The notes below the pieces were generated by a model that saw only the letters and a program-made list of their open reading frames with translations, was not told the DNA's origin and did not search any database. Shown piece after piece: positions 60,185 to 64,000 of a DNA stretch of 64,000 nucleotides. A program made the position numbers and the translations under genes. The DNA lies in assembly GCF_026241515.1 (NCBI RefSeq), contig NZ_JAPHPW010000024.1:1-64000 (forward strand). Direction: 5' to 3'. The stretch is from Vibrio sp. 14G-20. GTDB lineage: Bacteria > Pseudomonadota > Gammaproteobacteria > Enterobacterales > Vibrionaceae. Positions within the stretch are counted from its first letter, which is position 1; every line of letters starts with the position of its first letter.

Positions 60185-60619
60185 ATGAGAACTGTAGATT
60201 TCACTCCACTTTACCGCAACGCAATCGGCTTCGATCGTCTATTCAACATGATGGAAGCGAACACATCGAAGAACTCTTCTGGCGGTTACCCACCATACAA
60301 CATCGAGCAAAAAGACGAGAACAACTACCGTATTACTATGGCCGTTGCTGGTTTTGCTGATGACCAATTAGATCTGACTCAGAAAGAGAATATGCTAATT
60401 GTGAAAGGTGAGCGTAAAGCAGAAGCAGAGAAAACCTTCGTATACCAAGGTATCGCAGAGCGCGATTTCGAACGTAAATTCCAACTGGCTGACTACGTAA
60501 AAGTGGTAGGTGCAAGCATGGAAAACGGTCTTCTTCATATCGACCTAGAACGCGAAATCCCAGAAGCGATGCAACCACGTAAGATTGCTATTAATGGTAA
60601 TGGTCTAATCGAAGGCTAA
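60185..60619 (+). CDS. ibpA: small heat-shock protein (Hsp20/IbpA)
   Basis: A 144-residue alpha-crystallin-domain holdase that binds unfolded proteins at inclusion bodies. The N-terminal arm MRTVDFTPLYRNAIGFDRLFNMME is the IbpA type. The alpha-crystallin domain spans about 38-125, with GLLHIDLEREIPEAMQPRKIAI as its conserved end. AAGGA lies 7 nt before the ATG inside a ROSE-like hairpin. Regulated by a sigma-32 promoter (59891) and the thermometer. A single small Hsp is encoded here; no ibpB follows. Confidence 0.95.
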   Translation: MRTVDFTPLYRNAIGFDRLFNMMEANTSKNSSGGYPPYNIEQKDENNYRITMAVAGFADDQLDLTQKENMLIVKGERKAEAEKTFVYQGIAERDFERKFQLADYVKVVGASMENGLLHIDLEREIPEAMQPRKIAINGNGLIEG

Positions 60620-60746
60620 TACCCGTCATACTTGAAGCTACAGCGTTGTTGACGTCGTAAATTCCCCCTAATCACATAGGTTCCCTATGCTCATAGGGTT
60701 GAATTTTCTAGTCGCCTAGCTGAACCCCCAATTATTTAGGGTATTC
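60617..60746. repeat. ERIC-like imperfect palindrome after ibpA
   Basis: About 130 nt whose ends are inverted: TAATACCCGTCATACTTGAA on the left versus GGGTATTCAA on the right. AGCTA/TAGCT and other pairs continue inward to a centre near CACATAGGTTCCCTATG. Length, terminal TATACCC-type ends and internal inversion fit the ERIC/IRU family known in enterobacteria and vibrios. Its left end overlaps the ibpA stop codon. Confidence 0.65.
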
Positions 60747-60776
60747 AAGTGACAAAAACTATCGGGAAGTAAAAGT

Positions 60777-60816
60777 GAAAGAGCACCAGTACCTTGAAGA
60801 AGGTCGGTGCTCTTTA
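60777..60816. terminator. bidirectional terminator between ibpA and avtA
   Basis: GAGCACC and GGTGCTC bracket an inner ACCTT/AAGGT stem around GAAG, with A-run on the left and T-run on the right. It serves the convergent ibpA and avtA. Confidence 0.85.
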
Positions 60817-60850
60817 TTGTATTTGGCCTACAGTAACCTAAAAGGTTTTA

Positions 60851-62101
60851 TTACTGTTCTGAGTAAGCCTTTTTCACTTCTTCAGCAATGATATTAATGC
60901 CTTTCTGCATCGCTTCATCGTCTTGTACGTAGTTCATACGTAAGCACTGGTGAGCATGATCCCACTCGTCTTCTTGGCCGATAAAGAAGTATTCACCCGG
61001 AACAATCAATACGCCACGAGCTTTGAGGCGGTCGTACAGCTCCATGGTGGTAATCGGCAGTTCATCAAACCATAGCCATAAGAAAATCGCGCCTTCAGGC
61101 TTGTGGATACGGAAGCGAGGGTCGTCGATCGCTTCTTGTAAAAGCTCAACTGCACGTAGAGATTTATCTTTATAGAAAGGTTTGATTACCTCGCTGCTTA
61201 AGCGCAGTAAATCGCCTTTTTCAATCATGTGGTTAGCAATCGCAGGACCAACACTATTGGGTGCTAGGCTGATGATGCCATTCATGTTGGTCAAAGCTTG
61301 TGTTACTTCTTCACTCGCAATCACGATACCGCAACGCACACCCGGCAAACCAAGCTTAGAAAGGCTCATGCACAGAATCGTATTTTCATTCCAGAACGGT
61401 TCGACATCTTCAAAGATGATATTTGGAAACGGCAGGCCGTAAGCATTGTCGATCAGCAGTGGGATGTTGTTTTCACGCGCCAGTTTATCCAATTTACGTA
61501 CTTCTTCGTCGGTCAGTACGTTACCCGTTGGGTTGGTTGGACGAGATGCACAGATAGCCGCGACTGAGTCATCAACCTTTAGTTGTTCAAAATCGACGTG
61601 ATATTTGAACTGACGGTTTTCTAGCAGCTCGATCTCTGGGTGGTAAGAGATAAAGATATCGTCATCAATACCCGCGTCGCCGTAGCCGATGTATTCCGGT
61701 GCGATCGGCAGTAGGATTTTCTTGTGCGAACCGTCAGGCTGTTGGCCTGCTAGCAGGTTGAATAGGTAGAAGAAGCCACTTTGACTGCCATTAGTCAGGC
61801 TGATGTTCTTCTCGCTGATGTCCCAACCATAGGTCTCTTTCAGCATTGCCGCTAACGATTTGATGAAGCTGTCTTTACCCTGCGGACCATCGTAGTTGGC
61901 GAGGGCGGCGATGAGTTCTCCACTGGCGAGCATGTCGGCACTGGCTTGGTTAAAGTAATCGAGCATGGCAGGGATAGCTGCTGGGTTGCCACCACCGAGC
62001 ATGATAGCGCCAGGAGTGCGCAGGCCATCATTCAAATCATCCATTAAACGAGTGATTCCAGAGTATCGATTAAACTTTTCGCCAAACTTAGAGAACTGCA
62101 T
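60851..62101 (-). CDS. avtA: valine--pyruvate aminotransferase
   Basis: A 416-residue fold-type I PLP enzyme (transaminase C) making valine or alanine. The opening QFSKFGEKFNRYSGITRLMDDL and LGGGNPAAIP are AvtA-specific. Other motifs include the ASRPTNPTGNVLTD Asn block and the PLP lysine in CMSLSKLGLPGVRCG. It belongs to the same branched-chain metabolism as the distant ilv operon. It is monocistronic on the minus strand. Confidence 0.95.
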   Translation of the reverse strand: MQFSKFGEKFNRYSGITRLMDDLNDGLRTPGAIMLGGGNPAAIPAMLDYFNQASADMLASGELIAALANYDGPQGKDSFIKSLAAMLKETYGWDISEKNISLTNGSQSGFFYLFNLLAGQQPDGSHKKILLPIAPEYIGYGDAGIDDDIFISYHPEIELLENRQFKYHVDFEQLKVDDSVAAICASRPTNPTGNVLTDEEVRKLDKLARENNIPLLIDNAYGLPFPNIIFEDVEPFWNENTILCMSLSKLGLPGVRCGIVIASEEVTQALTNMNGIISLAPNSVGPAIANHMIEKGDLLRLSSEVIKPFYKDKSLRAVELLQEAIDDPRFRIHKPEGAIFLWLWFDELPITTMELYDRLKARGVLIVPGEYFFIGQEDEWDHAHQCLRMNYVQDDEAMQKGINIIAEEVKKAYSEQ

Positions 62102-62148
62102 TACTAATTTTACCTAATTCATTGTGATTGCTTGTTACGTGTCATTAA

Positions 62149-62167
62149 GGCAGACCTTATGTCTGCC
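62149..62167. repeat. 7-bp hairpin in the avtA leader
   Basis: GGCAGAC and GTCTGCC form a perfect stem with a CTTAT loop, 48 nt upstream of the avtA ATG. No T-run follows, so it is not an obvious terminator. Confidence 0.35.
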
Positions 62168-62297
62168 ATCAGTGTATTCCTTGAACATACCGCAATGTTT
62201 TTGCGACGCATAGCGCCAAATGCTCTAACACGTAAAAAACTTCTATAAAGTTTGGTTAATGAGTAACAGCTTGCTTATTGAACGAACCTTTAGCGAT

Positions 62298-62329
62298 AAA
62301 AAAGGAGAAGCCTAAGCTTCCCCCTTTAG
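62298..62329 (-). terminator. rho-independent terminator of the alpha-amylase gene
   Basis: Minus strand AAGGGGGAAGC and GCTTCTCCTTTTTT form an imperfect stem ending in a T-run, 27 nt after the stop. Confidence 0.8.
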
Positions 62330-62355
62330 TTTCTGGTGTTTATGTTAATGAAGGT

Positions 62356-64000
62356 TTAGTTCGAGCCGGTATAAACGACTAATACCTTGTCATCTTGGTA
62401 TTGGCGTTCGAACGCATAGTAGCCCTTGCTGTTACGAATGATGTGCTTACCTTGGGCTACCGCTGGGTGGCGTTGGCGGAATTGGCCAAGCGCTTGCCAG
62501 TGTTCCAGCAACTCTGCCCGTTCGCCGGTGATTTGATCCCAAGGCATGTCAGAGCGAGTGCCTTGCATTGGGTCGGAGCCTGTTGGGCCGAAATCACGAG
62601 CGATTTCATCACCGTAATAGATCTGCACGGCACCGGGAGCCAGCATCAACGCGTTTGCAGCTTTGGTTTGTTTTGCAAAGTCACTGCCGTGTTGTGTCCA
62701 GAATAACGAGGTGTCGTGAGATGAAAGGTAACTCAACACGTTGAACTCGCTGTCACTGTTGATCTTGTCTGCGTAGCGCAGGTAGTCAGCATCGAGATCG
62801 GATAGACACTTAAGTGCTTTGGGTGCGATATCACTCTGGAATTCAAAGTTGATGATCGAATCAAACCCGTTAGCGAAATAGTCTGATTTCACCACGCTGT
62901 GTGCCCATACTTCACCCGTCATCCAGAATGGTAGGTCATCCAACGCTTTGTCTGGGTTGTTTTGCTTCCATTCTGCAAGCGCTTGGTTAGTGCTCTCTTT
63001 AAGCTCTGCCCACGCATCTAACTCAACGTGCTTGGCGGTATCGACCCTAAAACCATCAACGCCATATTCACGTACCCAATCCGATAGCCAAGTGATGAGG
63101 TGTTCACGAGGCGTTTTAAGTTCATCCGTCGCGCTGGTGGACTTGTTGCGATAGAAATTAGGTAGCCCAGTTGTCTCTGTCGATTCTGTTTTGAAATCGG
63201 GTAGGTGTGCCAAAGACATGGTCAGGTTGTTGTAACCCGGAGAGTCATAAGCACCAATGTCGCTGCGCAACCAAGCTTTACCCCACCATTTCTCCCACGC
63301 TTCTTTGTCACTGTAAGATATGTAGTTATTGAAGTAGTGCCAGTTCTGGCCTGCTTCTGGTTGCCAATCTGTCCAGTTTTCGCCGAGGGTTTGTTTAGCT
63401 TGTTCATCCGTGAGGTTGAGTTTGCCGAAGTCGAACTCTTGCATGTCGGCAAGCGTAGCGTAGCCAGTGTGGTTCATCACCACGTCCCAAACAACACGAA
63501 TGCCTTTGCTGTGCGCGGTATCGATGAAGGTTTTCAGCTCGTCTTCGGTACCCATGTTGTCATCGAGCTTGGTCCAATCTTGATGGTAGTAGCCGTGGTA
63601 GCCGTAGTGTTTGAAGTCACCGCGATCACCGCCGCCAACCCAGCCATGGATCTGCTCTAGTGGAGAGGTAATCCAGATGGCATTGGCACCGAGTGATTCT
63701 ATGTAGTCGAGTTTTTCGGTTAACCCGGCTAAGTCACCACCGTGGAAGGTGGCTATTTCATCTTGTCCATCTTGGCTACGATTGTAACTGTTGTCGTTAT
63801 CAGGGTTGCCATTGTGGAAGCGGTCGGTCATCACGAAGTAAACCGTGGCGTTGTCCCAACTAAAATCGGCTTTGGTTTCTGGTTCTACTTTCTCTAGTAG
63901 CAGAACACCTTGGCTGTTTTCTGCTGGCTGCATGGTGACGCTGCCGTTGGTAACTGTGACTTGTTTTCCTGAAAGGGCGTCTCTTACCAAGGTGCCATCG
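62356..64000 (-). CDS. malS: periplasmic alpha-amylase (MalS-like), 5'-truncated by the window edge
   Basis: At least 547 residues of a GH13 alpha-amylase; the frame runs off the right edge, so the N-terminus (signal peptide, extra N-terminal domains) is missing. GH13 regions seen: DVVMNHTG (region I), DGFRVDTAKHVE with the nucleophile Asp (II), MTGEVWAHS with the acid Glu (III) and LSSHDT (IV). TVYFVMTDRFHNGNPDNDNSY and the tandem GGGDRGDFKHYGYHGYY insert fit MalS, which cleaves maltodextrins in the periplasm. A TTG at 63990 is not the start. Confidence 0.9.
   Translation of the reverse strand, partial: DGTLVRDALSGKQVTVTNGSVTMQPAENSQGVLLLEKVEPETKADFSWDNATVYFVMTDRFHNGNPDNDNSYNRSQDGQDEIATFHGGDLAGLTEKLDYIESLGANAIWITSPLEQIHGWVGGGDRGDFKHYGYHGYYHQDWTKLDDNMGTEDELKTFIDTAHSKGIRVVWDVVMNHTGYATLADMQEFDFGKLNLTDEQAKQTLGENWTDWQPEAGQNWHYFNNYISYSDKEAWEKWWGKAWLRSDIGAYDSPGYNNLTMSLAHLPDFKTESTETTGLPNFYRNKSTSATDELKTPREHLITWLSDWVREYGVDGFRVDTAKHVELDAWAELKESTNQALAEWKQNNPDKALDDLPFWMTGEVWAHSVVKSDYFANGFDSIINFEFQSDIAPKALKCLSDLDADYLRYADKINSDSEFNVLSYLSSHDTSLFWTQHGSDFAKQTKAANALMLAPGAVQIYYGDEIARDFGPTGSDPMQGTRSDMPWDQITGERAELLEHWQALGQFRQRHPAVAQGKHIIRNSKGYYAFERQYQDDKVLVVYTGSN

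Overview
This window is a conserved, origin-proximal piece of a gamma-proteobacterial chromosome. It almost certainly comes from a Vibrio (Vibrionaceae, larger chromosome, Splendidus-clade-like). The main reasons are gene order and protein sequences: an oriC-like region lies between mnmG and mioC, an amino-acid ABC transporter sits between rpmH and dnaA, and the block def-fmt-rsmB-trkA-trkH is followed by a DUF3157 gene. The genus call is inference from gene order and remembered homologues; no database search was run. I see no prophage, IS element, CRISPR array, tRNA or rRNA gene.

Layout. 0.1-8.5 kb: gamma-carbonic anhydrase, DUF1488, aroE, hemF, tsaC, then purEK under a clear PurR operator, then a zinc-finger protein, smg, dprA and a LysM protein on the minus strand. 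8.6-15.1 kb: def-fmt-rsmB, trkA-trkH and DUF3157. 15.1-22.1 kb: trhA with a perfect 24-bp palindrome upstream (FabR-like), a Spo0M-family protein, an unassigned pair of very small ORFs, yihD, ccoG, srkA-dsbA and a DUF2860 outer-membrane protein. 22.1-30.5 kb: comM/yifB, then the ilvL attenuator and ilvGMEDA operon. 30.6-32.9 kb: divergent punR/punC. 33-41.5 kb: glmU and the complete F1Fo ATP synthase operon atpIBEFHAGDC. 41.7-46.3 kb: parB, parA, rsmG, mnmG and then oriC. 46.4-50.7 kb: mioC, mnmE, yidC, yidD, rnpA, rpmH. 50.9-53.2 kb: polar amino-acid ABC transporter. 53.5-59.7 kb: dnaA-dnaN-recF-gyrB with DnaA boxes and GATC clustering in the dnaA promoter. 59.7-64 kb: sigma-32/ROSE-controlled ibpA, an ERIC-like palindrome, avtA and a partial periplasmic alpha-amylase (malS-like).

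How it works together. The right half is the replication and segregation control centre (oriC, dnaA, dnaN, recF, gyrB, parAB), together with ribosome, tRNA-modification and membrane-insertion housekeeping (rpmH, rnpA, yidCD, mnmE, mnmG, rsmG) and ATP synthesis. The left half is mainly biosynthesis and ion/redox homeostasis. The most informative non-coding signals are the oriC array, the ilv attenuator, a sigma-32 promoter plus ROSE-type RNA thermometer before ibpA, the palindrome before trhA, and a PurR box before purE. The best candidate for something undescribed is the transcription unit at about 16.77-17.17 kb. It holds two tiny ORFs, the second encoding a 55-residue protein with no acidic residue. 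An 18-bp perfect palindrome overlaps the first ATG and a strong terminator follows 2 nt after the second stop codon.
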